A stretch of DNA of 64,000 bases from Lysobacterales bacterium (GCA_019510125.1 JAEKKX010000007.1:148618-212617); one strand, 5' to 3'; positions 8,860 through 18,201 are shown, counted from the first letter of the stretch. Notes: a model not told the origin generated them from the sequence alone. Numbers and translations are program-made.

Positions 8860-10851
8860 TCAACGCACCCCGTGCATCATCCGGCGCAGGATCGGCGAGG
8901 CGATGAACGCGACCACCGCGCAGCCGATCCCCATCCACATCAGCAGCCAGAACAGGTGCGCGTACTTGGCGCCGGCCTCGGCCATGTTCACCGCCTCGCC
9001 CTCGGGGATCTCCAGCGCGGCGAGCTTGCCGAGCAGCGCGGCCAGGGTTTCCGAGAACGCGGTCGCCAGGAACCAGGTGCCCATCATCATGCTGACCACG
9101 CGCGGCACCGACAGTTGGGTGACCGCCGACAGCCCGACCGGCTGCAGGCACATCTCGCCGATCTCCAGGATCAGGTAGGCCAGCACCAGCCACCAGACGC
9201 TGGCCATCTCGCCGCTGGCCCCGGCCTGCTGCGCCGCCAGCGCCAGCGGGATGAAGCTCAGGCCGCCGAACAGCAGGCCGTAGGCGGACTTGGTCGGCTT
9301 CGACGGGTCGAGCCCGCGCTTGTCCAGCCACGTCCAGACCACCGAGAACAGCGGCGCCAGCAGCACGATGAACAGCGCGCCGAGGTAGGTCAGCGAGCCG
9401 GCGGTCTGCGGCAGCACCAGCGCGTCGCGCAGCAGGAACACCAGCATCAGCAGCATCGACACGCCGAACAGCCACTTCGGCGCCTGCGAATGCGCGTCGC
9501 GGTCGGACAGCGACGCCGACGCCACGAACGCCAGCGGCGCCAGCAGCAGCGAGACGATCGACCACGGCGCGCTGCCGGCGAAGGTGGCGAGGTCGCTGCC
9601 GAAGCCGCCGCTCCAGTCGAGCGTCGGCGTGGGCTGCACCATCGACGGCACGATGTCCTTGGTCAGCATGCGCTCGGTGAAGGTCACCCACGAGCCGTAG
9701 GTCTGTTCGTACAGGGTGTAGAACACCAGCGCGGCGAAGATCAGCGCCATGGTCACGCCCATCCGCTGCGCCTCCACCCGCGAGCACTGGCGGGTGACGA
9801 AGCCGACGTACCAGAACCCGACCAGCAGGAACACCACCGACATCAGGATCAGCGCCAGGGTCGACTCCTCGACGAAGAACTGCAGCACGCCGACGTTCGC
9901 CGACAGCCAGATCGTGGCCAGGCCGAGCAGCGCGAACACCGCCATCGACGGCGCGTAGGTCAGCACCGGCTTCGGCGCGGCGTCGTCGCGGCGCGCGGAA
10001 TGCCACATCGACCAGACGATGCCGGCCAGCGCCATCACCACGATGCCGAAGGTCCAGCGCACCAGGTCGGGGCCGAGCTTGATCACGGTGACCGCCTGCA
10101 TCAGCCAGGCGACCGCGAACACCGCCGCCAGCGCGACCGCGTAGATGCCGAACTCGCGGCCCTTCGCCAGTGGCGCCGGCGGTTCGCCGATCCCGCGCAG
10201 GTACTTGCGGCCCCACAGGAACTGGATCAGGCCGAGCACCATGCCGATGCCGGCGGCGCCGAAGCCGTACTTCCAGCCGAAGGTCTGGCCAAGGTAGCCG
10301 CAGACGATCGACGCGAACAGCGCGCCGAGGTTGATGCCGGCGACGAACAGCGAGAAGCCCGAGTCGCGGCGCGGGTCGTCCTCGCGGTACAGGCGGCCGA
10401 CGATCGTCGACACGTTCGGCTTGAGGAAGCCCACGCCCATGATGATCAGCGCCAGCGACAGGTACATCGCGCGCAGCGCGCCCTCGTCGCGGACGACCTG
10501 GCCGTTGACGGTGGTGGCGGCGGCGCCCTCGATGCTCATGCCGGCGTGGCCCAGCACCAGCAGCAGGCCGCCGAAGATCACCGCCTTGCGCATGCCCAGG
10601 AAGCGGTCGGCGAGCAGGCCGCCGAACACCGGCACGCAGTAGACCAGGCCGCCGTAGGCGCCGAGCAGGTCGAGCCCGGACTTGTCGCCGAACTTGTGGT
10701 GCTGCAGCAGGAACAGCAGCAGCAGCGCCTTCATGCCGTAGAACGAGAAGCGCTCCCACATCTCGGTGAAGAAGCAGACGTAGACGCCCTTGGGATGCCC
10801 GAACAGTTCGTCGGAGGACGGCGCGGCGGTGGCGACTGCGGTGGACGACAA
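8860..10851 (-). CDS. POT-family proton-dependent peptide transporter
   Basis: Inner membrane symporter of the POT/PTR2 family that imports di- and tripeptides with protons. The ExxER proton-coupling motif is in FFTEMWERFSFYGM close to the N-terminus, followed by a GGLLADRFLG loop. The product is about 663 aa, longer than the roughly 500 aa of DtpA, with extra loop and helix sequence in the middle. A TTG start at 10851 is chosen because GGAG sits six bases upstream; an ATG 75 bp further up would add only a basic, proline-rich tail. It is divergent from the S9 peptidase gene, whose products could feed it, which is inference from position. Confidence 0.92.
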   Translation of the reverse strand: MSSTAVATAAPSSDELFGHPKGVYVCFFTEMWERFSFYGMKALLLLFLLQHHKFGDKSGLDLLGAYGGLVYCVPVFGGLLADRFLGMRKAVIFGGLLLVLGHAGMSIEGAAATTVNGQVVRDEGALRAMYLSLALIIMGVGFLKPNVSTIVGRLYREDDPRRDSGFSLFVAGINLGALFASIVCGYLGQTFGWKYGFGAAGIGMVLGLIQFLWGRKYLRGIGEPPAPLAKGREFGIYAVALAAVFAVAWLMQAVTVIKLGPDLVRWTFGIVVMALAGIVWSMWHSARRDDAAPKPVLTYAPSMAVFALLGLATIWLSANVGVLQFFVEESTLALILMSVVFLLVGFWYVGFVTRQCSRVEAQRMGVTMALIFAALVFYTLYEQTYGSWVTFTERMLTKDIVPSMVQPTPTLDWSGGFGSDLATFAGSAPWSIVSLLLAPLAFVASASLSDRDAHSQAPKWLFGVSMLLMLVFLLRDALVLPQTAGSLTYLGALFIVLLAPLFSVVWTWLDKRGLDPSKPTKSAYGLLFGGLSFIPLALAAQQAGASGEMASVWWLVLAYLILEIGEMCLQPVGLSAVTQLSVPRVVSMMMGTWFLATAFSETLAALLGKLAALEIPEGEAVNMAEAGAKYAHLFWLLMWMGIGCAVVAFIASPILRRMMHGVR

Positions 10852-11059
10852 GGCGGACTCCGGGACGTGCGGGCGACGGGGGAGTATAGCCCCGGGCCCT
10901 CGGCGTCCCGGCCGTGCGCCCTGCACGATGGCTGGCGTGGCTGCCGACCGTGGCGACCGGCCGCGGCGCGCCGCGCCCGGCCGCCCGTGCCTTTCGGGCT
11001 ATGCCCGCCGGGGGCGTCGGGCCTACCATCGAGCGTTTCCCCAACCACAGGACGCCCCG

Positions 11060-13141
11060 ATGTCCCCGACCCGCCTTTCCCTGTGCCTGGCGTTGGCGCT
11101 GGCGCCCGTCGCCGCCGATGCCGCGGACGCGCCGCACGGCCTGCAGCCGCGCGAACTGGCCACGCTCGACCGCTACTCCTCGCCGACGCTGTCGCCGGAC
11201 GGCCGCCTGCTGGTGTTCGCCAAGCGCACGGTCGACTTCGACGCCAACAAGGGCAGCACCGGGCTGTGGATCGAGAACCTGGTCGCGCGCGACGCCGCGC
11301 CGCCGAAGCGGCTGACCCCGGAAGGCTGGAACGTGAACTCGCCAGCGTTCTCGCGCGACGGCAGGACCGTCTACTTCCTCAGCGCCAAGTCCGGCAGCCA
11401 GCAGTTGTACGCGATCCCCGCCGGCGGCGGCGCGCCGAAGCAACTGACCGAACTGCCGGTGGACGTCGGCGTCTACAAGTTCTCGCCCGACGGCGCGCAG
11501 GTCGCGCTGGGCGTGGAAACCTACCCGGACTGCGCCTCCGACCTCGACTGCGCGAAGCAGAAGGCCGACGCCGCCGGCAAGCGCAAGACCACCGGCGTGG
11601 TGTTCGACCGCATGTTCATCCGCCACTGGGACGCCTGGAACGAGGGCAAGCTCAACCGGATCTTCGTCGCCCCGGTCGGCGACGCCGCCACCGGGGCGCC
11701 GATCAAGGCCGCGACCCTGGTCGGTGCCGACGTCATCGGCGACGTGCCGTCGCGGCCGTTCGGCGGCGACGACGAATTCACCTGGTCGCCCGACGGCAGG
11801 TCGCTGGTGCTGTCGGCGCGCAAGGCCGACCGCACCGAGCCGTGGAGCACCAACTTCGACCTGTACCTGGTCTCGGCCGACGGCAAGGGCGCCGCGCGCA
11901 ACCTGACCGCGGCGAACAAGGCCTGGGACACCGGCCCGGTATTCTCCGCCGACGGCAAGACCCTGTACTACCGCGCGATGGCGCGCCCCGGCTTCGAGGC
12001 CGACCGCTTCGCCCTGATCGCGATGGACCTCGCCTCGGGCAAGACCCGCGAGATCGCCTCGAAGTGGGATGCGTCCGCCGACGGCATCGTCCTCTCGCCC
12101 GACGGCAAGTCGATCTACACGACCGCGCAGGAGCTCGGCCGCCATCCGCTGTTCTCGGTGTCGCTGCAGAACGGCGAAGTGACCTCGATCTGGAAGGACG
12201 GCTCGGTGTCGTCGTTCGTGCTGGCCGGCGACACCCTGGCGATCGCCGCGAATTCGATGAAGAGCGGCGACGCGATCAGCGTCACCAGCGCCGACGGCCG
12301 CCGCAAGCCGCGCGCGATCACCCCGACCGCCGGGGAGATGCTGCCGGCGGTGCGCTTCGGCGAGTACGAGCAGTTCGCCTTCCCGGGCTGGAACGACGAG
12401 ACCGTCCACGGCTACGTGGTCAAGCCGTGGAACTACCAGGCCGGCAAGCGCTACCCGGTCGCCTTCCTCATCCACGGTGGCCCGCAGGGCAGCTTCGGCG
12501 ACGGCTGGAGCTACCGCTGGAACCCGCAGACCTACGCCGGCCAGGGCTACGCGGTGGTGATGATCGACTTCCACGGCTCGACCGGCTACGGCCAGAAGTT
12601 CACCGACGCGATCAGCCAGCACTGGGGCGATCGCCCGCTGGAAGACCTGCAGAAGGGCTGGGCGGCGGCGCTGAAGAAATACCCGTTCCTCGACGGCGAC
12701 CGCGCCTGCGCGCTCGGCGCCAGCTACGGCGGCTTCATGGTCAACTGGATCGCCGGCAACTGGAATGAACCATGGAAGTGCCTGGTCAGCCACGACGGCG
12801 TGTTCGACCAGCGGATGATGGGCTACGCCACCGAGGAGCTGTGGTTCACCGAATGGGAGCAGGGCGGCACGCCGTACGAGGTCCCGCAGAACTACGAGAA
12901 GTTCAACCCGGTCGACCTCGTCGCCAAGTGGAAGGTGCCGATGCTGGTCATCCACGGCCAGCAGGATTTCCGGATCCCGGTCGAGCAGGGCATCGGCGTG
13001 TTCACCGCGCTGCAGCGCCAGGGCATCGAGTCGAAGTTCCTGTACTTCCCCGACGAGAACCACTGGGTGCTGAAGCCGCAGAACAGCGTGCAGTGGCACG
13101 AGACGGTCAACGGCTGGCTGAAGCAGCACATCGGCGACTGA
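11060..13141 (+). CDS. Exported S9-family (DPP IV/acylaminoacyl) serine peptidase
   Basis: Periplasmic or secreted prolyl-oligopeptidase-clan enzyme, expected to remove short peptides from protein N-termini. The 693-aa protein begins with a signal peptide of about 22 residues. A WD40/PD40-like propeller made of repeated LSPDG blades covers about residues 30-400. The alpha/beta hydrolase domain carries the triad: Ser555 in GASYGGFM, Asp636 in HGQQDF, His668 in DENHW. IHGGPQGSFGDGW forms the oxyanion region. The ATG at 11060 is preceded by AGGA at a good distance and gives a clean signal peptide. A terminator follows. Confidence 0.95.
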   Translation: MSPTRLSLCLALALAPVAADAADAPHGLQPRELATLDRYSSPTLSPDGRLLVFAKRTVDFDANKGSTGLWIENLVARDAAPPKRLTPEGWNVNSPAFSRDGRTVYFLSAKSGSQQLYAIPAGGGAPKQLTELPVDVGVYKFSPDGAQVALGVETYPDCASDLDCAKQKADAAGKRKTTGVVFDRMFIRHWDAWNEGKLNRIFVAPVGDAATGAPIKAATLVGADVIGDVPSRPFGGDDEFTWSPDGRSLVLSARKADRTEPWSTNFDLYLVSADGKGAARNLTAANKAWDTGPVFSADGKTLYYRAMARPGFEADRFALIAMDLASGKTREIASKWDASADGIVLSPDGKSIYTTAQELGRHPLFSVSLQNGEVTSIWKDGSVSSFVLAGDTLAIAANSMKSGDAISVTSADGRRKPRAITPTAGEMLPAVRFGEYEQFAFPGWNDETVHGYVVKPWNYQAGKRYPVAFLIHGGPQGSFGDGWSYRWNPQTYAGQGYAVVMIDFHGSTGYGQKFTDAISQHWGDRPLEDLQKGWAAALKKYPFLDGDRACALGASYGGFMVNWIAGNWNEPWKCLVSHDGVFDQRMMGYATEELWFTEWEQGGTPYEVPQNYEKFNPVDLVAKWKVPMLVIHGQQDFRIPVEQGIGVFTALQRQGIESKFLYFPDENHWVLKPQNSVQWHETVNGWLKQHIGD

Positions 13142-13163
13142 GGCCGTCGCCCCGCATCGACGC

Positions 13164-13188
13164 GAAGCCCCGGCCACGCCGGGGCTTC
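13164..13188. terminator. Bidirectional intrinsic terminator
   Basis: A perfect 11-bp stem (13164-13174 with 13178-13188, 3-nt loop CAC) is followed by GTCGTTTCAGG on the plus strand. It lies between two convergent genes, the S9 peptidase and modB, and can serve both. Confidence 0.75.
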
Positions 13189-13214
13189 GTCGTTTCAGGC
13201 GTCGCGCATGTTGT

Positions 13215-13904
13215 TCACTCCGGCGGTCGCCGGTATGCCGAGCGCCGCACCATCCACTCCGACAGCAGCAGCGCGCCGAACGCCAGCGCCAGCGACACCG
13301 CGGCCAGCCGCAGCATGCCGTCGCCGCCGTCGGGGCGTTCGATCAGCGTGTACATCGCCAGCGCGATCGTCCGGGTTTCGCCGGGGATGTTCGACACGAA
13401 GCTGATCGTCGCGCCGAACTCGCCCAGCGCCTTCGCGAACGCCAGGCTCATGCCGGCGACGATGCCGGGCAGGCTCAGCGGCAGCGTCACCTGGCGGAAC
13501 GCCGCCCAAGGCCGCGCGCCGAGCCCCGCCGCGGCTTCGTCCACTTCGCGCGGGATCGCCTCCATCGACAGCCGGATCGCGCGCACGAACAGCGGGAACG
13601 CCATCACCGCCGCGGCGACGACCGCGCCGGTCCAGCGGAACGCGAAGCTGAGGCCGAACCACGCGTCGAGCCAGCGCCCGATCGCGCCCTGCCGGCCCAG
13701 CAGGACCAGCAGCACGTAGCCGGTCAGCACCGGTGGCATCAGCAGCGGCAGGTGGATCATCGCGTCCAGCAGCGCCTTGCCGCGGAAGCGGCCGCGCGCC
13801 AGCACGTGCGCCGCGAGCAGCGCGAACGGCAGCGACACCGCCACCGCCAGCGCCGCCACGCGCAGGCTGAGCAGGATCGCCGAGGTTTCCTCCGGCGCGA
13901 ACAC
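13215..13904 (-). CDS. modB: Molybdate ABC transporter permease ModB
   Basis: Inner membrane permease for molybdate uptake. The 229-aa protein has about five helices and the BPD transport EAA loop: EVDEAAAGLGARPWAAFRQV, followed by FAKALGEFGATI, which is characteristic of ModB. The start is GTG, one base after the modA stop, so the two are cotranscribed. The ATPase ModC normally follows, but the next feature is a convergent terminator, so no modC is present at this locus. Confidence 0.94.
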   Translation of the reverse strand: MFAPEETSAILLSLRVAALAVAVSLPFALLAAHVLARGRFRGKALLDAMIHLPLLMPPVLTGYVLLVLLGRQGAIGRWLDAWFGLSFAFRWTGAVVAAAVMAFPLFVRAIRLSMEAIPREVDEAAAGLGARPWAAFRQVTLPLSLPGIVAGMSLAFAKALGEFGATISFVSNIPGETRTIALAMYTLIERPDGGDGMLRLAAVSLALAFGALLLSEWMVRRSAYRRPPE

Positions 13905-13905
13905 G

Positions 13906-14700
13906 TCAGGGCGCGGCGAAGCCGGCGCGCGCGAACGCGCGCTGCGCCTCGCGCCCGCGCAGCCAGGCGAGGAAGCCCGCGCTGCGGCCCGGGTCGGCGG
14001 TGCGCACCCGCGCGGCCGGGTAGACGATCCGCGGATGGGTGCGCGCCGGGAACGTCGCGACCACCCGCACGCGCGGCTCTGCCTGCGCGTCGGTGGCGTA
14101 GACGATCCCCAGCGGCGCTTCGCCGCGGGCGACGAAGGCCAGCGCGCCGCGCACGTTGTCGCTTTCGGCCAGGTGCGCGGAGACCGTCGGCCACAGGCCG
14201 AGCGCGGTCAGCGCCGCGCGGCCGTAGCGGCCGGCCGGGACTGCGGTCGTTTCCGCCATCGCCAGGCGGCCGTCGCCGAGCGCCTGCGCCAGCCCGCGCC
14301 TGTCGAGCGCCACCGCGCGCGGGCCGCCGTCCGCCGGCGCGACCAGCACCAACCGGTTGCCGACGAGGTCGAAACGCGTCGCCGGGTCGATCGCGCCCTG
14401 CGCCTGCAGCGTGTCCATCCACTGCGCGTCGGCGGAGACGAACACGTCCGCCGGCGCGCCCTGCACGATCTGCCTCGCCAGCGCGGAACTGCCGGCGTAG
14501 CTGATCTTCACCGCCTGTCCGCTGCGCCGGGTCCACGCCGCGGCGACCTGGTCGAGGCTGCCCTGCAGGCTGGCGGCGGCGAACACGAGGATCGGTTCGG
14601 GCGCGGGTTTCGCCGGGGCCGCGGCGGACAGCGCGGCGCCGGGCAGCGCGGCAGCGAGCAGCACGAGGAACGACAGCAGGACGGCGATCGGGCGATGCAT
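13906..14700 (-). CDS. modA: Molybdate ABC transporter periplasmic binding protein ModA
   Basis: Periplasmic molybdate/tungstate receptor that delivers the oxyanion to ModB. The 264-aa precursor has a signal peptide over residues 1-26. Mature-domain motifs are FAAASLQGSLDQVA, YAGSSALARQI and APADVFVSADAQWMD, the residues that cradle the oxyanion. Modest family divergence leaves open tungstate or another oxyanion as ligand. It is the first gene of a two-gene operon; 58 bp separate it from the ybdD-like gene upstream. Confidence 0.93.
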   Translation of the reverse strand: MHRPIAVLLSFLVLLAAALPGAALSAAAPAKPAPEPILVFAAASLQGSLDQVAAAWTRRSGQAVKISYAGSSALARQIVQGAPADVFVSADAQWMDTLQAQGAIDPATRFDLVGNRLVLVAPADGGPRAVALDRRGLAQALGDGRLAMAETTAVPAGRYGRAALTALGLWPTVSAHLAESDNVRGALAFVARGEAPLGIVYATDAQAEPRVRVVATFPARTHPRIVYPAARVRTADPGRSAGFLAWLRGREAQRAFARAGFAAP

Positions 14701-14758
14701 GCGGACCGGCGGCGGGGCGGGCGCTCCAGCCTACACCACCGGCGCGACCGCCCGCGCG

Positions 14759-14971
14759 TCAGCAGCAGCGCGAGGACCCGCGGCCGTAGCGCGCCTGCAG
14801 CCGGTCGGCGAAGAACGCCTCGCGCGTCATCGGCGCGCGCTGCGGATGCCGGCGGCGCATGTGCGCGAGGTAGAGATCGTAGTCGGGCACGCCGACGATC
14901 AGCCGGCCGGTCTGCGCCAGCCAGCGCCAGGCCGCGCGCACGCGCTCAACGAACGAGGTCGAGCGCGACAT
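14759..14971 (-). CDS. YbdD/YjiX-family small protein (CstA partner)
   Basis: A 70-aa basic protein of the DUF466 family, found almost always directly behind cstA/yjiY transporter genes. It shows the conserved VGVPDYDLYLAHMRRRHP core, the TREAFFADRLQARYG block and a C-terminal Cys pair. Its first 26 bases overlap the end of cstA, so the two are translated together. A role as an accessory to pyruvate or peptide uptake is inferred from this pairing; its biochemistry is unknown to me. Confidence 0.88.
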   Translation of the reverse strand: MSRSTSFVERVRAAWRWLAQTGRLIVGVPDYDLYLAHMRRRHPQRAPMTREAFFADRLQARYGRGSSRCC

Positions 14972-17003
14972 GCGGCGTCTCCAGCGCGGTCGGCTGCGCC
15001 TGCCGGCGGGCGGCGAGCGCGGCGCGCAGGCCCAGCACCGCCATCAGCGTCACCACGCTCATGAACAGCAGGCACAGGCCGGCGTCGAGCTGGTTGTTGA
15101 ACACGATCCGCTGCATGTCCTGCACGCTCTTCGCCGGTGCCACCAGGTCGCCGGCGGCGAGCGCATCGCCGTACTTGCGGGCGTTGGCGAGGAAGCCGAT
15201 CTTCGGGTCGTCGCTGAACAGCTTCTGCCAGCCCGCGGTCATGGTGCAGATCAGCAGCCACGCGGTCGGCAGCAGCGCCACCCACAGGAATTTCTCGCGC
15301 TTCATCTTCACCAGCGCGACGCAGACGAAGATCATCGCCATGCCGGCGAGCATCTGGTTGGCGATGCCGAACAGCGGCCACAGGGTGTTGATCCCGCCCA
15401 GCGGATCGACCACGCCCTGGTACAGGAACCAGCCCCAGCCGGCGACCGCCAGCGCGGTGCAGACCAGGTTCGCGGTCCAGCTCTCGGTGCGGCGGAAGGG
15501 CGGGTAGGCCACGCCGATCACTTCCTGGATCATGAACCGGGCGACGCGGGTGCCGGCGTCGATCGTGGTCAGGATGAACAGCGCCTCGAACAGGATCGCG
15601 TAGTGGTACCAGAACGCCATCATCCCGGCGCCGCCGAACAGGCCGTGCAGGATCTGGGCCATGCCCACCGCCAGCGTCGGCGCGCCGCCGGCGCGCGAGA
15701 GCACGGTGGTCTCGCCGATCTCCCGCGCGGTGGCGGTCAGCATGTCCGGGGTGATCGTGAAACCCCAGCCGGAGATCGCCTGCGCCGCCGATTCGGGCGT
15801 GGTGCCGATCAGCGCCGCCGGCGCGTTCAGCGCGAAGTACAGGCCCGGGTCGAGCACGCAGGCCGCGATCAGCGCCATCACCGCCACGAACGCCTCCATC
15901 AGCATGCCGCCGTAGCCGATCAGGCGCGCGTCGCGCTCGTTCTCGAGCATCTTCGGCGTGGTGCCGCTGCTGATCAACGCGTGGAAGCCGGAGATCGCGC
16001 CGCAGGCGATGGTGATGAACAGGAACGGGAACAGCTTGCCGGCGAACACCGGGCCGCTGCCGTCGGCGAATCGGGTGATCGCCGGCATCTTCAGGTCGGG
16101 CAGGGCGACGCAGATCGCCAGCGCCAGCAGCACGACGGTGCCGATCTTCAGGAACGTGCTCAGGTAGTCGCGCGGCGCCAGCAGCAGCCAGACCGGGAGC
16201 ACGGCAGCGACGAAACCGTAGCCGATCAGCATCCACGCCAGCGCCTTGCCGTCGAAGGTGAAGCGCGCGGCCCACTCCGGCGACGCCGCGACCTGACCGC
16301 CCAGCCAGATCGACAGCAGCAACAGCACCAGGCCGAGCAGCGAGACTTCGAGGATCCGCCCCGGCCGCAGCCAGCGCAGCCATGCGCCCATCAGCAGCGC
16401 GATCGGAATCGTCGCCGCCACCGTGAACGTGCCCCACGGACTGACCGCCAGCGCCTTGACCACCACCAGCGCCAGCACCGCCAGCAGGATCACCATGATC
16501 GCGAGGATGCCGACCATCGCCACCAGCCCGGCGGCATGGCCCAGTTCGCTGCGGATCATGTCGCCCAGCGAGCGGCCGTCGCGGCGCACCGACAGGAACA
16601 GCACCAGGAAGTCCTGCACCGCGCCGGCCAGCACCACCCCGAACAGGATCCACAGCATCCCCGGCAGGTAGCCCATCTGCGCCGCCAGCACCGGCCCCAC
16701 CAGCGGGCCCGCGCCGGCGATCGCGGCGAAATGGTGGCCGAACAGCACGCGCCGGTCGGTCGGCACATAGTCGAGGCCGTCGTTGCGCCGCCACGCCGGC
16801 GTCGCCCGGGTCGGATCCAGCCGCAGCACATGGTCGGCGATGTATTTCGAGTAGAAGCGGTAGCCGATCGCGAAGATCGACAGCGATGCGGCCAGGATCC
16901 AGAACGCGCTGATCGTCTCGCCCCGCGACAGCGCCACCGTGCCCAGCGCGAACGCGCCCAGCAGCGACACCACTCCCCAGCCCGCCGTCTTCATCGCCGT
17001 CAT
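14946..17003 (-). CDS. cstA: Carbon starvation protein CstA (pyruvate/peptide transporter)
   Basis: Large inner membrane transporter of the CstA family, induced in starvation and shown in E. coli to move pyruvate and linked to peptide use. The 685-aa protein has some 16-18 helices. Family motifs include RRNDGLDYVPTDR, LFGHHFAAIAGAGPLVGP and SGTTPKMLENERDARLIGYG. The ATG at 17003 gives a hydrophobic first helix. The 3' end overlaps the ybdD-like gene. About 180 bp upstream the repeat array begins, so any promoter must lie in 17004-17180. Confidence 0.95.
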   Translation of the reverse strand: MTAMKTAGWGVVSLLGAFALGTVALSRGETISAFWILAASLSIFAIGYRFYSKYIADHVLRLDPTRATPAWRRNDGLDYVPTDRRVLFGHHFAAIAGAGPLVGPVLAAQMGYLPGMLWILFGVVLAGAVQDFLVLFLSVRRDGRSLGDMIRSELGHAAGLVAMVGILAIMVILLAVLALVVVKALAVSPWGTFTVAATIPIALLMGAWLRWLRPGRILEVSLLGLVLLLLSIWLGGQVAASPEWAARFTFDGKALAWMLIGYGFVAAVLPVWLLLAPRDYLSTFLKIGTVVLLALAICVALPDLKMPAITRFADGSGPVFAGKLFPFLFITIACGAISGFHALISSGTTPKMLENERDARLIGYGGMLMEAFVAVMALIAACVLDPGLYFALNAPAALIGTTPESAAQAISGWGFTITPDMLTATAREIGETTVLSRAGGAPTLAVGMAQILHGLFGGAGMMAFWYHYAILFEALFILTTIDAGTRVARFMIQEVIGVAYPPFRRTESWTANLVCTALAVAGWGWFLYQGVVDPLGGINTLWPLFGIANQMLAGMAMIFVCVALVKMKREKFLWVALLPTAWLLICTMTAGWQKLFSDDPKIGFLANARKYGDALAAGDLVAPAKSVQDMQRIVFNNQLDAGLCLLFMSVVTLMAVLGLRAALAARRQAQPTALETPHVALDLVR

Positions 17004-17180
17004 CGTTGCGTCCCCGCTCGTGCCGCATGCCCGGTCGCCGCGACCGTGCGCGCAGCGTGTCGCCGAACCGGCCCGCGGTCAATGCGCGCTGCGGCATGCC
17101 CCCGCGGCGCGACCTTCGGTCGCCATCGGGTCTTTGCTCCTCACCGCATCCCTGCCCTCACTGCATCCCGGCCTGTCGTC

Positions 17181-17594
17181 GCATCCCGGCCCCTCATCCG
17201 GCCTTCGGCCGCCTTCTCCCCGCCTGCGGGGAGAAGGAAAGGGCCATGCGGGAAGTAAGGGACTTCGGCAACCTTCCACGAGCGCCGGATCGGTGTCCGC
17301 TGTTCCCTCTCCCCGCAGGCGGGGAGAAGGAAACGCCGGCGGCGGGGACTAAGCGACTTCGGGAGCGTTCCACGAACGCCGGATCGGCGCCTGCTTTCCC
17401 TCTCCCCGCGTGCGGGGAGAGGGTGCCCGAAGGGCGGGTGAGGGGCGAACGGAGCGGTGGATGCGGAAGTGGCGACGCCGTCGCCGAAGCTGGCCATGCA
17501 CGTTTGCCCAGTGCGTGTGATGCGCGGGTCGCATCGGCGCTTGCGCGCAGCTCCTCGCATTCGTCGAGTAACAGCATCCGCGGTCGGTCTTGCC
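17181..17594. repeat. Hairpin-rich tandem repeat, unit 1 (414 bp)
   Basis: First of three tandem copies that each begin GCATCCCGGCCCCTCATCCG. The unit holds a perfect 11-bp stem with 2-nt loop at 17213-17236 (CTTCTCCCCGC arms), an extra shorter hairpin at 17308-17327 found only here, and a perfect 12-bp stem at 17398-17423 (CCCTCTCCCCGC arms) followed by the small hairpin GCCCGAAGGGC. The extra sub-block makes this copy about 88 bp longer than unit 2. Open frames here on both strands repeat the same phrases and are not genes. The stretch 17004-17180 just before it holds no gene; it contains scattered GCATCCC words. Confidence 0.85.
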
Positions 17595-17920
17595 GCATCC
17601 CGGCCCCTCATCCGGACTTCGGCCACCTTCTCCCCGCAGGCGGGGAGAAGGAAACGGAGGGGCGGGGAGTAAGCGACTCCGGGAGCGTTCCACGAACGCT
17701 GGATCGGCGCCTGCCTTTCCCTCTCCCCGCGTGCGGGGAGAGGGTGCCCGAAGGGCGGGTGAGGGGCGAGCGGAGCGGTGGATGCGGAAGTGGCGACGCC
17801 GTCGCCGAAGCGGGCCATGCACGTTTCGTTTGCCCAACGCGGGCGGCGCGCGGGCCGCATCGGCGCTTGCGCGCAGCTCCTCGCATTCGGCAAGCAGCAG
17901 CATCCGAGGTCGGTCTTGCC
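17595..17920. repeat. Hairpin-rich tandem repeat, unit 2 (326 bp)
   Basis: Second tandem copy, the cleanest version. It has the CTTCTCCCCGC stem at 17627-17650, a linker with GGGAGCGTTCCACGAACGC, the CCCTCTCCCCGC stem at 17719-17744 with its trailing GCCCGAAGGGC, and a tail containing GCGGAAGTGGCGACGCCGTC and GCATCGGCGCTTGCGCGCAG. It is close to identical with unit 1 outside a few substitutions and short indels in the tail. Confidence 0.85.
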
Positions 17921-18130
17921 GCATCCCGGCCCCTCATCCGGCCTTCGGCCACCTTCTCCCCGCTTGCGGGGAGAAGGAAACGGAGGGGCGGGGAGAAGGA
18001 AACGCCGGGACGGGGAGTAAGCGACTTCGGGAGCGTTCCACGAGCGCCTGATCGGCGCCCGCCTTTCCCTCTCCCCGCGTGCGGGGAGAGGGTGCCCGAA
18101 GGGCGGGTGAGGGGCGGGCGGAGCGGTGGG
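17921..18130. repeat. Hairpin-rich tandem repeat, unit 3 (partial)
   Basis: Third tandem copy, cut short. It keeps the CTTCTCCCCGC stem (17953-17976) and the CCCTCTCCCCGC stem (18067-18092) with its trailing hairpin and GGGTGAGGGGCGGGCGGAGC, but the roughly 130-bp tail seen in units 1 and 2 is missing. After about 18130 the sequence is unrelated until a decayed hairpin copy at 18211-18262 that forms the 3' end of the DUF559 gene. Confidence 0.8.
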
Positions 18131-18201
18131 GCGTCGAGAAGCAAACGACGGGGGAGGAAACCCGGCGGCGTGCCGTGGATGCCGGGTCGGCGCGTTCTCG
18201 C

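Noticed and set aside
8740..13177. Very long open frames (over 1300 codons) on the strand opposite or out of frame to the POT and S9 genes
   Set aside because: They are Arg/Gly/His/Asp-rich shadows caused by high GC at third codon positions; the real genes have clear domains.
17181..18130. CRISPR array
   Set aside because: Units are over 300 bp, spacing is not regular at CRISPR scale, there are no short unique spacers, and no cas genes are present.
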